Positions 1-6,219 of a stretch of DNA of 9,122 nt are shown here, in pieces. The translations under genes and the position numbers were made by a program. The notes under the pieces were generated by a model that saw only the letters and a list, made by a program, of their open reading frames with translations, was not told where the DNA came from and made no database searches. Position 1 is the stretch's first letter; each line of letters starts with the position of its first letter. Origin of the DNA: an uncultured Desulfobacterales bacterium (GTDB lineage: Bacteria > Desulfobacterota > Desulfobacteria > Desulfobacterales > JAFDCJ01); NCBI GenBank assembly GCA_945787595.1, contig CALZJV010000279.1, positions 1 through 9,122 of the forward strand. The letters run 5' to 3'.

Positions 1-509
1 TTGTAGTAGGTGTTGGCATCATAGTCTTACTTCAATCTAATCCATCTTCTTTCAACCCGTCCGGAAAGCCTTTGCTTGGAAAAGGCGTGCCTGCGCCGAA
101 TTTCACCTTTCCAGGCCTTGACGGCAGAATGGTGAGTCTGGCTGACTATAAGGGCAAAGTGGTATTTCTCAATATCTGGGCGACCTGGTGTGCCCCTTGT
201 GTGACAGAGATGCCTTCTATGAAAAAGCTTTATCAAGAGCTGAAAGATGAAGGTTTTGAAATCTTAGCGGTCAGTGTTGATGAATCGGGAGCCGAGGCAG
301 TGAAACCATTTATGGAAAAACACAAACTGGGTTTCCCCGTGCTATTGGACACAAAGGGAGACATAAAAACCCTTTATCAGGCCACCGGTATTCCGGAAAG
401 CTTCATCATAGATAGGGAAGGAATAATTGTAGAAAAAATTATAGGTCCAAGAGACTGGGCAGCCTCCGGTGCAATTCGTTTCTTTCGAAGTTTAATTCAA
501 TCAAATTAG
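1..509 (+). CDS. TlpA/ResA-like membrane-anchored thioredoxin, 5' end outside window
   Basis: Extracytoplasmic thiol-disulfide oxidoreductase of the TlpA/ResA/AhpC-TSA-like family. The frame is open to the left edge, with the first full codon at position 3. The TTG at 72 is therefore internal and not the true start. The upstream codons read as a hydrophobic stretch (VVGVGIIVLLQ) followed by a Ser/Pro/Asn-rich linker, which looks like the end of an N-terminal signal anchor. Next come the family landmarks: PAPNFTFPGLDG, then the active site WATWCAPC (CxxC at about 178-201), then a TGIPESFIID stretch with the cis-proline region. It heads a + strand group with dsbB and a dsbA-like gene, so a role in periplasmic thiol reduction, or in cytochrome c or disulfide maturation, is likely. 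Which of these it serves cannot be decided. The C-terminus is complete, with a TAG stop. Confidence 0.9.
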   Translation, partial: VVGVGIIVLLQSNPSSFNPSGKPLLGKGVPAPNFTFPGLDGRMVSLADYKGKVVFLNIWATWCAPCVTEMPSMKKLYQELKDEGFEILAVSVDESGAEAVKPFMEKHKLGFPVLLDTKGDIKTLYQATGIPESFIIDREGIIVEKIIGPRDWAASGAIRFFRSLIQSN

Positions 510-585
510 ATGTAGATTTTGAGCTGCTCACAATGCCGCTTGCTGCATGGCACACAGCATTGCTCACTTCAGGAAAATAGTATTG

Positions 586-1023
586 ATGACAATTGAAAAT
601 AAAACATCCGATTCTGACTGGACGATAATTTTTTTATGCTGGATTGTTGCCAGTGTCTCAACACTCGGGAGCTTTTTTTTCAGCGAAATAATGGAGTTGG
701 CTCCCTGTGCTTTGTGCTGGTATCAGAGAGTTTTCATGTTCCCTCTGGTTATAATTTTATTAGTCGGACTCTTTCCTTTTGATAAAAGCATTATCAAGTA
801 TGCCCTTCCGTTGGCTTTGGCTGGATGGGGAGTCGCGTTTTATCATTACCTCCTGTATTCCGGATTCATTCCTGAAAGCATTCAACCCTGCAGTCAGGGC
901 GTTTCATGCTCAGAAACCTACCTGGACCTGTTTGGTTTTTTGACCATTCCGATGCTGTCATTGATATCATTTTCAATTATATTAGGATTATTACTTATAT
1001 TAAAGAGGAGACTATCTAAATGA
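586..1023 (+). CDS. dsbB: Disulfide bond formation protein B (DsbB/BdbC-type)
   Basis: Inner-membrane oxidase that re-oxidises a DsbA-like thioredoxin and passes the electrons to quinone. From the ATG at 586 it is 145 aa, close to the usual BdbC length. Four membrane segments can be seen, at about residues 12-33, 50-65, 72-92 and 118-138. The first loop carries PCALCWYQR (C41, C44), whose Arg follows the cysteines as in the quinone-binding site of the family. The second periplasmic loop carries the second pair (C102, C108, in PCSQGVSC). The C-terminus is basic (KRRLSK), suggesting a cytoplasmic end. A start at 547 would add 13 residues, but nothing like a ribosome site precedes it. AGGA at 571-574 lies 11 nt before 586. 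The stop overlaps the start of the next gene (ATGA at 1020-1023), so the two are translationally coupled. Confidence 0.9.
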   Translation: MTIENKTSDSDWTIIFLCWIVASVSTLGSFFFSEIMELAPCALCWYQRVFMFPLVIILLVGLFPFDKSIIKYALPLALAGWGVAFYHYLLYSGFIPESIQPCSQGVSCSETYLDLFGFLTIPMLSLISFSIILGLLLILKRRLSK

Positions 1024-1624
1024 AGAAGCAACATATAGTCTTATTTTCGAGTGCTATTCTCATTTTTTTATTTGTGCTGGGAATTTATTTATATAAAAGC
1101 TATCAAACCAAGAAACTCGGCTTTATGGCCCGGGAAAATGCTTCAGTCTTTGTCAGAGACTATTCACAAACCCTCGGCAGTGATGATGCCAAAGTATATC
1201 TTATAAAATTTTCAGATCCGGCCTGTGAAACCTGCAGTGCTTTTCACCCCTTCGTAAAGCAATTGATGGCAGCTAATCCGGGAAAAATAAAACTGGTTAT
1301 CAGATATGCACCTTTTCATGATGGGGCGGATTATTTTGTCAAAATTCTTTGTATAAAACCCAACGCTACTGGGCAAGTCACCACAATCCAAAGCCTCAGT
1401 TAATATGGAGATTTCTTCCAAGAGTGGGGCTCGATCTGAAAAAAATTAGAAAGGATATGAATAATCCAGAAATAGTAGGAATTATTAACCTGGATCTTGC
1501 TGATGCCAAAACTCTGAATGTCAGGAAAACGCCTGGATTTTTTGTAAATGGGAAGCCACTTTCAAGCTTTGGCTATAAGCAATTAAAAGAATTGGTTGAT
1601 TCCGAAATAAGCAAATATTATTAA
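1020..1624 (+). pseudogene. DsbA-like thioredoxin-domain protein, disrupted by an out-of-frame deletion
   Basis: Two reading frames together make one DsbA/thioredoxin_4-like protein. Frame A (1020-1403) has an N-terminal membrane anchor (about residues 6-24), then KFSDPACETC with the active-site C69 and C72, then RYAPFHDGADYFVKIL. It then runs into an unrelated tail and stops at 1401-1403. Frame B is two positions over. It resumes at about 1349 with YWASHHNPKPQLIW and continues to the TAA at 1622-1624, including RKTPGFFVNGKPL, the cis-proline segment. From memory of this family, some 14-16 residues normally lie between VKIL and the YWASHH segment, so roughly 40-50 bases appear to be missing. 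The start is well supported by AAAGAGGAG at 1002-1010 and the ATGA overlap with dsbB. As written, the gene gives a protein without the cis-Pro half and is probably inactive. An assembly error is possible. Confidence 0.82.
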
Positions 1625-1821
1625 TTGTGGAGAAGGAAGTATCACTACTTAATATGCGTGCAGCGCGGCTTTCATAATTTTTCTCCCTCTGTGTGCTGCC
1701 GCTTACGAATAAAAATGCAGCCAGCTTTCAGTCACGCCGCCTAAAGATGACTGGAAGGGGGTTTGGGGGTGATGACGGAAAAATAACCAAAGCGGATGGT
1801 ATTTTTGCCGGCCATTACCGC

Positions 1822-1850
1822 TTGACAACCCGCAGGCCCTTTTTTATATT
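1822..1850 (+). promoter_or_regulatory. Sigma70-type promoter for the beta-hydroxyacid dehydrogenase
   Basis: A perfect -35 hexamer TTGACA (1822-1827) and a near-consensus -10 hexamer TATATT (1845-1850) are separated by exactly 17 nt. Transcription would start near 1857 and leave a leader of about 70 nt before the ATG at 1926. It is in the right place and orientation for the downstream gene. It suggests that this gene is transcribed independently of the dsb cluster. Confidence 0.6.
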
Positions 1851-1914
1851 TCCCCGATTCATGTTACCAAACTTTATCTTTACCAGATGTGAATATCCCA
1901 TAGAATCTTGCGAC

Positions 1915-1921
1915 AAGGAGG
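1915..1921 (+). promoter_or_regulatory. Shine-Dalgarno site fixing the start at 1926
   Basis: AAGGAGG lies 4 nt before the ATG at 1926. It overlaps the alternative upstream TTG at 1908 and so argues against that start. The protein beginning at 1926 also opens directly into the Rossmann strand (MQRIGFIGIGLMG), as family members do. Confidence 0.75.
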
Positions 1922-1925
1922 TTAT

Positions 1926-2822
1926 ATGCAACGAATCGGCTTTATCGGTATCGGACTGATGGGACAGCATATGGCCCGGCATCTTCTGGAGGCCGGACAC
2001 CCGTTAACTATTTGGAACCGCAGCGCTGAAAAAGCCCGGGATTTGCTGTCGGCCGGAGCGGCATGGGCCGACGATCCCAAAGCAGTGGCCCTTTCCGTTG
2101 ATGTGGTCATTACCATGGTAACCGATTCGGCTGCGTCCGAAGAAGTCATCTGCGGCACCGCTGGCGTAATGGAAGGCGCTCATCAAGGCCTGATACTGAT
2201 AGACATGGGAAGCATCGCACCGGAAATGTCGCGGTCAATCGCCGCCCGCGCCCGTGCCAGAGGGGTTGCCATGCTGGACGCACCGGTCACCGGCAACCCA
2301 AAAGTGGCTGCTGCCGGCAAGTTGGGGATCATGGTCGGCGGCCCAAAGACTATATTCGAGACCTGCCTGCCGATCTTTGAAATATTGGCAGCCAAAATTG
2401 TCTATGTCGGTGAAAAGAACGGTGCAGGCACCACCCTGAAACTGATCAACAACCTGATTTTGGGAGTTGCCATTGAGGCGGTTTCCGAAGCCATGGTGCT
2501 GGCCGCCAAGGCCGGTATCGATCCGCAGAAGGTGATCGACATCACCTCCGTGGGCGGCGCCCGAACCGGAGCCATGGAAACCCGCGGCCCCCGGATGGTA
2601 CGCCGGGATTTTTCGCCCGGTTTTTCGACCAACAACATGTACAAGGATTTGACCAGCGTCATGATGTTGGCCGACGAATGCGGCGCAACCCTGCCGGCGA
2701 CCAGCATGTCGTGGGACATACTGCGGGCAGCCAAAACCCAGGGAAAAGGCGACCTGGATTCCTGCTGTGTCATGACGGTGCTGGAAGCCCTGGCCCAGAC
2801 AGAGGTCAAATCAGAAGTTTAG
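1926..2822 (+). CDS. NAD(P)-dependent beta-hydroxyacid dehydrogenase (3-hydroxyisobutyrate dehydrogenase family)
   Basis: Cytoplasmic oxidoreductase of 298 aa, the usual length for the family. It interconverts a beta-hydroxyacid (or a short hydroxyacid) with its semialdehyde. The N-terminal Rossmann domain opens with GFIGIGLMG (residues 5-13), and WNRS (30-33) ends the second strand. The substrate-binding motif is DAPVTGNPKVAAAG (118-131), where the common form is D-x-P-V-S-G-G. The catalytic segment is GAGTTLKLINN (166-176), with the expected Lys172 and Asn176, followed by the all-helical C-terminal domain. The Asn after TG, and no second Gly, is closer to what I recall of glyoxylate/succinic-semialdehyde reductase relatives than to mammalian-type HIBADH, but this is not decisive. 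Tartronate semialdehyde, succinic semialdehyde or sulfolactaldehyde are equally possible substrates. It has its own promoter and converges on the TRAP permease gene with a gap of only 42 nt. Confidence 0.88.
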   Translation: MQRIGFIGIGLMGQHMARHLLEAGHPLTIWNRSAEKARDLLSAGAAWADDPKAVALSVDVVITMVTDSAASEEVICGTAGVMEGAHQGLILIDMGSIAPEMSRSIAARARARGVAMLDAPVTGNPKVAAAGKLGIMVGGPKTIFETCLPIFEILAAKIVYVGEKNGAGTTLKLINNLILGVAIEAVSEAMVLAAKAGIDPQKVIDITSVGGARTGAMETRGPRMVRRDFSPGFSTNNMYKDLTSVMMLADECGATLPATSMSWDILRAAKTQGKGDLDSCCVMTVLEALAQTEVKSEV

Positions 2823-2864
2823 TCATATAATTGATCGGAAACGGAACAATGAGCGTTAGGATGT

Positions 2865-4784
2865 TTATACATTTGCCGTTGTCGGAGTTTTGCGGTAAGC
2901 CAGAAAAGCGGGCACCCATCCGACTGCCATGATTCCCAGGGCGATCAGATGGGTCCATTTCGGCACAGGCAGCAGCAGAATCAGCGCGACGGCGGCGAAG
3001 AGGATGCGGCGCGACAAACTGATTTTGGGATTGATAAAATCCGCGCCCTGCAGCGCCATAGCCAACGCCAGAAACCCGATCAGAAGTATGATAAAGGTAT
3101 AAATCACTTCAAAGGCGGACCCGCCCATTAGCAGCGGGGGAATGTATACAAAACCGAAGGGCAGAAAAATAAGCGCAAAGCCGAATTTCAATGCGGCAAA
3201 GCCGGTCTTCATGGGATCGGCCTTGGCCAGAGCGGCGGCCGCAAAAGCCGAAACACAGACCGGCGGTGTGATATTCGACAGGCAGGCCGCGTAAAATACC
3301 ACCAGATGAGCGGCGATCGGTGGAACGTCGAATCGAATCAGCGCCGGTGCTGCCACCACCGACAGAATAATATAAGAACCCGTGGTGCTGCTGCCCATTC
3401 CGATGATGATCGAAATGATCGTGACCATGATCACGCACAGCAGCAGACTGCCGCCGGAAGCCTCGACCAGGATGGCGGAAAATTTCAGCCCTAATCCGGA
3501 CAGCACGATCCCGCCGATAATGACGCCCAGGGCGCCGATTGCGGAACCGGCCGAATTATTGGCCGTAGCACCGGCCCGAAGGGCCAATAGAATGTCTCCG
3601 CTTTTCATCCGGGTGACCTTGCGGCGCCAGGAGAGACAAAGGGCTGAAACCGTTCCCCAGAATGCACCGACTTCCGGTGAAAAGCCGTAAAACAACAATC
3701 CCAGGACAATGAGAACCGGCAGAAAAAAGTGCCACCCTTCCTTGAGCACCGTTTTGGCTTGCGGAATCTCTTTGGCTGGAAGCCCTTTCAATCCCGAACG
3801 CAGCGCTTCCAGGTCCACCATGTACAAGACAAAAATAAAATAGATCAGGGCCGGAATGACATTCATCAGGGCAATTTTCAGGTAATCCATTTCGATCAGC
3901 GTGGCCAGAATAAAAACACCGGCCCCCATGATCGGCGGCATGAACTGTCCGCCGGTGGAAGCAATGGCTTCGACCGCCCCGGCCACCTTGGGCCGGAATC
4001 CAATCCGTTTCATCATCGGTATGGTAAACGAGCCGGTGGCGACGACATTGGCCACCGAAGACCCGGATATGGACCCGAACAGCGCCGAAGTGACGGTGGC
4101 AATTTTGGCCGGACCGCCGCGCCATTTACCGGTCAGGGCTTTGGCCAGTTCCATGAAAAACTGCCCGGCGCCGCTTCTTTCCAGAAATGCGCCAAAAATC
4201 ATGAACGGAAACACGAAGGTTGCAAAGGTGGCGGTGATAACACCGAACATCGCTTCCTGCGTACTAAAGGTGAATTCAATGATGCGAGCCGGCGGCATGC
4301 CGGCATGGCTCAATTTGCCCGGCAAATATGGCCCGTAATAGATCTGCGCCAGAAAGATAACGGCCAAAACCATCATGATCGGCCCCAGGGCCCGGCGGGC
4401 GGTTTCCAGAATCATGATGATCGCGATCGCCCCCATGGTCAAATCCCAGAAACTGGGATCCGTAACCCGGAATATGGCATAGTCCATGTATTGATCGATC
4501 CAATAGCCGATGGAAACGGAAACCAGTATCACGCAAACGATATCATATACGCTCGGACGATTCTTGGGCGCCCAGCGGGAGGCTGGAAACAGCAGGTAAA
4601 CGAGGACAGAAGTAAACAAAAGATAGAACCCTCGATTGGTTTCGGTCGAAACAACTCCGAAGCCGGAGGTATACATATACCAAACAGCCATAAAAATTGC
4701 CGCAGCTGAATAGAAGACGGCCCAAAACCCTTTGAGGGTCCGATTTCTCCCCTTAATCTCCGTTAACCAGTCCCACCCGACCAT
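2865..4784 (-). CDS. TRAP transporter fused permease (4TM/12TM, TAXI type)
   Basis: Integral membrane component of a tripartite ATP-independent periplasmic transporter, in which the small DctQ-like and large DctM-like subunits are fused. It moves solute delivered by the binding protein, driven by an ion gradient. From the ATG at 4784 it has 639 aa, typical for the fusion. The N-terminal region (about 1-150) has several hydrophobic segments. The DctM part carries FGSISGSSVANVVATG (236-251), ending in the TIPMMKR stretch, and STGGQFMPPIMG (276-287). It also has a second half-repeat with GMGSSTTGSY (462-471) and SNITPPV (503-509). The last hydrophobic segments reach residue 630. A TTG at 4799 would add five residues, but GGGAG (4793-4797) lies 8 nt before the ATG and favours 4784. 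It follows the TAXI binding-protein gene by 121 nt, with a stem-loop between them. The substrate is unknown. Confidence 0.92.
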   Translation of the reverse strand: MVGWDWLTEIKGRNRTLKGFWAVFYSAAAIFMAVWYMYTSGFGVVSTETNRGFYLLFTSVLVYLLFPASRWAPKNRPSVYDIVCVILVSVSIGYWIDQYMDYAIFRVTDPSFWDLTMGAIAIIMILETARRALGPIMMVLAVIFLAQIYYGPYLPGKLSHAGMPPARIIEFTFSTQEAMFGVITATFATFVFPFMIFGAFLERSGAGQFFMELAKALTGKWRGGPAKIATVTSALFGSISGSSVANVVATGSFTIPMMKRIGFRPKVAGAVEAIASTGGQFMPPIMGAGVFILATLIEMDYLKIALMNVIPALIYFIFVLYMVDLEALRSGLKGLPAKEIPQAKTVLKEGWHFFLPVLIVLGLLFYGFSPEVGAFWGTVSALCLSWRRKVTRMKSGDILLALRAGATANNSAGSAIGALGVIIGGIVLSGLGLKFSAILVEASGGSLLLCVIMVTIISIIIGMGSSTTGSYIILSVVAAPALIRFDVPPIAAHLVVFYAACLSNITPPVCVSAFAAAALAKADPMKTGFAALKFGFALIFLPFGFVYIPPLLMGGSAFEVIYTFIILLIGFLALAMALQGADFINPKISLSRRILFAAVALILLLPVPKWTHLIALGIMAVGWVPAFLAYRKTPTTANV

Positions 4785-4792
4785 ACCTGTGT

Positions 4793-4797
4793 CTCCC
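4793..4797 (-). promoter_or_regulatory. Shine-Dalgarno site of the TRAP permease gene
   Basis: On the - strand, GGGAG lies 8 nt upstream of the ATG at 4784. It overlaps the first codons of the longer TTG-initiated version at 4799 and so decides for the shorter start. Confidence 0.65.
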
Positions 4798-4848
4798 AAA
4801 AAAAGTTAATTTTGGAAAAAATAATTCTTTGGTTAAAATTGATAAAAT

Positions 4849-4882
4849 CGACACTGCCGCTGATGGCGCTGCGGCAGTGTCG
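4849..4882 (-). terminator. Stem-loop between binding-protein and permease genes (leaky terminator or mRNA stabiliser)
   Basis: There is a perfect 12-bp inverted repeat (cgacactgccgc / gcggcagtgtcg) around a 10-nt loop. It lies 23 nt past the stop of the TAXI protein gene. Read on the - strand, the stem is followed by ATTTTATCAATTTTAACC, which is U-rich but interrupted. This suits a partial terminator, or a structure that protects the 3' end of the binding-protein message. Either would give more binding protein than permease, a common need in binding-protein-dependent transporters. The structure is seen directly; the role is inferred. Confidence 0.65.
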
Positions 4883-4905
4883 TGATCTTTGGCAAGATTT
4901 TGCAA

Positions 4906-5892
4906 TTATTGCCAAAGGCCTTTTTCTTTATAATACTTTTCAGCACCCGGATGAACCGGAGACCCGAGATCCCGATATCGCTTGGTATCCGGGGCCATTT
5001 GTTTCCAGCCCTTGTGCGCATCGCTCAGCTCTTTTTTTATATTCGGCTGGAACACCAGATTACAAATATCGTAAATCGCTTTTTCCGGAACCCGCTCATG
5101 GGCGACCCAGTAAACGGTCAGATAAGGCATCTGGGTTGCCGGAACATTTTTATAAACGCCTTCTTTCATGATAGCGGAGTAATAAAAGGGATAGGCTTTC
5201 ACAATTTTAGCCATTTCTTCATCCGTAAACGGAATGACATAGGCCCCTTTCGTTTCCGCCAGCTTTGCCACGGCGCCGGCCGGTGCTGAAGATTGGAAAA
5301 ACGCATCGATCTGCCTGTTTTCCACCGCACGTCCGGCGTCGGCAAACGACATCATGCGAGGCTTGATCTTGTCGAACAGCCCCAACGCCTTGAGTACGTT
5401 TGAGCTGTTGAAGACGGTCCCGGACCCCGGAGGACCCAATGCGACGGTCTTGCCGATGAGATCGTTCATGCTTTTAATTTTTGAATCCGGCAACGTCACG
5501 GCATAAGAAGCGCCTTCATAGGCCTTGGCAACACCCCGCAGCATGGTCCCTTTCGGATCTTTTGCGAAAGGTCCCTGATTGTGCAGCGCCATATAGACAT
5601 GGGGACCGTAAACAATACCCATATCCAGCTCCCCTTTCAGCAGACGCTTGCAGTTCTCGGTGGACCCCCCGGTGGTTACCTGGGTAATGTTGTATTCGGG
5701 AAGTTCGCGGGTGATAATATTTCCTGCCGCGCCAACCAGATAATACATCATGCCGCCGGGTGATGATCCGCCAAACGAAATGTTCATCTTCGTCTGGGAA
5801 GCAGACGGACCGGCCAAGACAAAAGCCAATGTCAAAATAACGCCAAGCATCAATCCGGTGGGTTTTTTCTTATTACTGAATAACGATTTCAT
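4906..5892 (-). CDS. TAXI-family TRAP transporter solute-binding protein
   Basis: Secreted periplasmic (or lipid-free exported) receptor of 328 aa for a TRAP transporter. The N-terminus is a signal peptide: basic MKSLFSNKKK, a hydrophobic core at about 12-27, and a small-residue region ending near SAS (30-32), after which cleavage is likely. The mature part starts with the family pattern FGGSSPGGMMYYLVG (40-54), then TTGGSTEN (73-80), and PPGSGTVFN (153-161) in the hinge/ligand region. QIDAFFQSSAPAG then reads as the part of TAXI proteins that senses bound solute. The start is supported by AAGGAGG (5901-5907), 8 nt upstream. It precedes the matching fused permease, so the pair forms one transporter. 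TAXI systems are known for glutamate, 2-oxoglutarate or other carboxylates, but most substrates are uncharacterised and none can be named here. Confidence 0.93.
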   Translation of the reverse strand: MKSLFSNKKKPTGLMLGVILTLAFVLAGPSASQTKMNISFGGSSPGGMMYYLVGAAGNIITRELPEYNITQVTTGGSTENCKRLLKGELDMGIVYGPHVYMALHNQGPFAKDPKGTMLRGVAKAYEGASYAVTLPDSKIKSMNDLIGKTVALGPPGSGTVFNSSNVLKALGLFDKIKPRMMSFADAGRAVENRQIDAFFQSSAPAGAVAKLAETKGAYVIPFTDEEMAKIVKAYPFYYSAIMKEGVYKNVPATQMPYLTVYWVAHERVPEKAIYDICNLVFQPNIKKELSDAHKGWKQMAPDTKRYRDLGSPVHPGAEKYYKEKGLWQ

Positions 5893-5968
5893 GTGAACAG
5901 CCTCCTTTTTTTAAGGGTTTACGGTTTACTCTGTTCCTTCCGATTGGTAAAAACGCTCGTATCGCTAT

Positions 5969-5987
5969 CTGCGGAAAAGATCCGCAG
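5969..5987 (-). other. Short GC hairpin between the Cys-peptide and the TAXI gene
   Basis: A perfect 7-bp stem (ctgcgga / tccgcag) with a 5-nt loop begins 15 nt past the stop of the 29-codon gene. On the - strand the sequence after the stem is ATAGCGATACG, which is not a U-tract, so it is not an ordinary terminator for this operon. On the + strand the stem is followed by TTTTT, so it could stop antisense transcription. It may also be an RNA processing or protection site between the small gene and the transporter genes. Confidence 0.45.
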
Positions 5988-6002
5988 TTTTTCGCATCAT
6001 AC

Positions 6003-6092
6003 CTACCCGCCACATCCCAACGGAGAGCATGTTTGGACACAGGATAACTCTGTTTGAACGATTACAGCAAATTTATTCTTTTTCTGAGTCAT
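6003..6092 (-). CDS. 29-residue Cys-containing peptide with C-terminal Gly-Gly, function unknown
   Basis: A short open frame that I do not recognise as any named family. It starts MTQKKNKFAVIVQ and ends SCVQTCSPLGCGG, with cysteines at 18, 22 and 27 followed directly by Gly-Gly at the C-terminus. The first third is basic and the middle is hydrophobic, with no clear signal peptide. Its start is strongly marked: GAGGAG lies 6 nt upstream of the ATG. The same frame can be extended to a GTG at 6218, but no ribosome site supports that. It sits between an iron-type alcohol dehydrogenase and a TAXI transporter, all on the same strand, with spacers of 127 and 110 nt. Possible readings are a leader peptide, a metal- or thiol-binding micropeptide, or a precursor of a modified peptide. 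No maturation enzyme is visible in the window. It could also be a chance frame. Confidence 0.5.
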   Translation of the reverse strand: MTQKKNKFAVIVQTELSCVQTCSPLGCGG

Positions 6093-6098
6093 TCTATT

Positions 6099-6104
6099 CT
6101 CCTC
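6099..6104 (-). promoter_or_regulatory. Strong Shine-Dalgarno site of the 29-codon gene
   Basis: On the - strand, GAGGAG within AAAAGAGGAGAATAG lies 6 nt before the ATG at 6092. It is as good as the sites of the large genes around it. It is the main evidence that the small frame is translated, and that the GTG at 6218 is not the start. Confidence 0.6.
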
Positions 6105-6219
6105 TTTTAATGACAATTCTGATCGCAAACGACACCCAAAAAACTGGCGATCCCTGGCAGCTTTTTCATCGGGAAAGGGTCCGATGACCGTTATTCTCGA
6201 GACACCAGGGCGTTGCACG

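Larger units (their letters stand above)
1625..1925 (+). other. Intergenic spacer between the dsb cluster and the dehydrogenase gene
   Basis: I see no supportable gene in these 301 bases. The only open frame of any length (about 1693-1959) runs across the start of the next gene and has no ribosome site. Only a weak 5-bp hairpin (aagta/tactt, near 1636-1649) follows the dsbA remnant, and no convincing intrinsic terminator is visible. The right half carries a promoter. Base composition changes across this spacer, from A/T-rich on the left to clearly G/C-richer on the right. Confidence 0.6.

Noticed and set aside
1693..1959. 88-codon + strand frame in the spacer before the dehydrogenase
   Set aside because: It overlaps the start of a well-supported gene in another frame, has no ribosome site, and its translation looks like non-coding DNA.
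2823..2864. Shared bidirectional terminator between the convergent genes
   Set aside because: No stem longer than about 4 bp is visible in the 42-nt gap.
3556..4125. 189-codon - strand frame inside the permease gene
   Set aside because: It is a shifted frame of the same strand as the real permease, with a low-complexity, Gly/Arg/His-rich product.
3729..4709. 326-codon + strand frame opposite the TRAP permease
   Set aside because: Its product is an improbable mix of His, Arg, Gly, Asp and Asn, typical of the antisense of a G/C-rich membrane gene. The opposite strand encodes an unmistakable permease.
6003..6218. 71-residue version of the small peptide gene starting at a GTG
   Set aside because: No ribosome site precedes the GTG, and a strong one precedes the internal ATG at 6092.
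6110..6219. Terminator or riboswitch between Fe-ADH and the small peptide gene
   Set aside because: Only short imperfect pairings (such as atcgg/ccgat) are visible, with no U-tract after a good stem and no recognisable riboswitch core.
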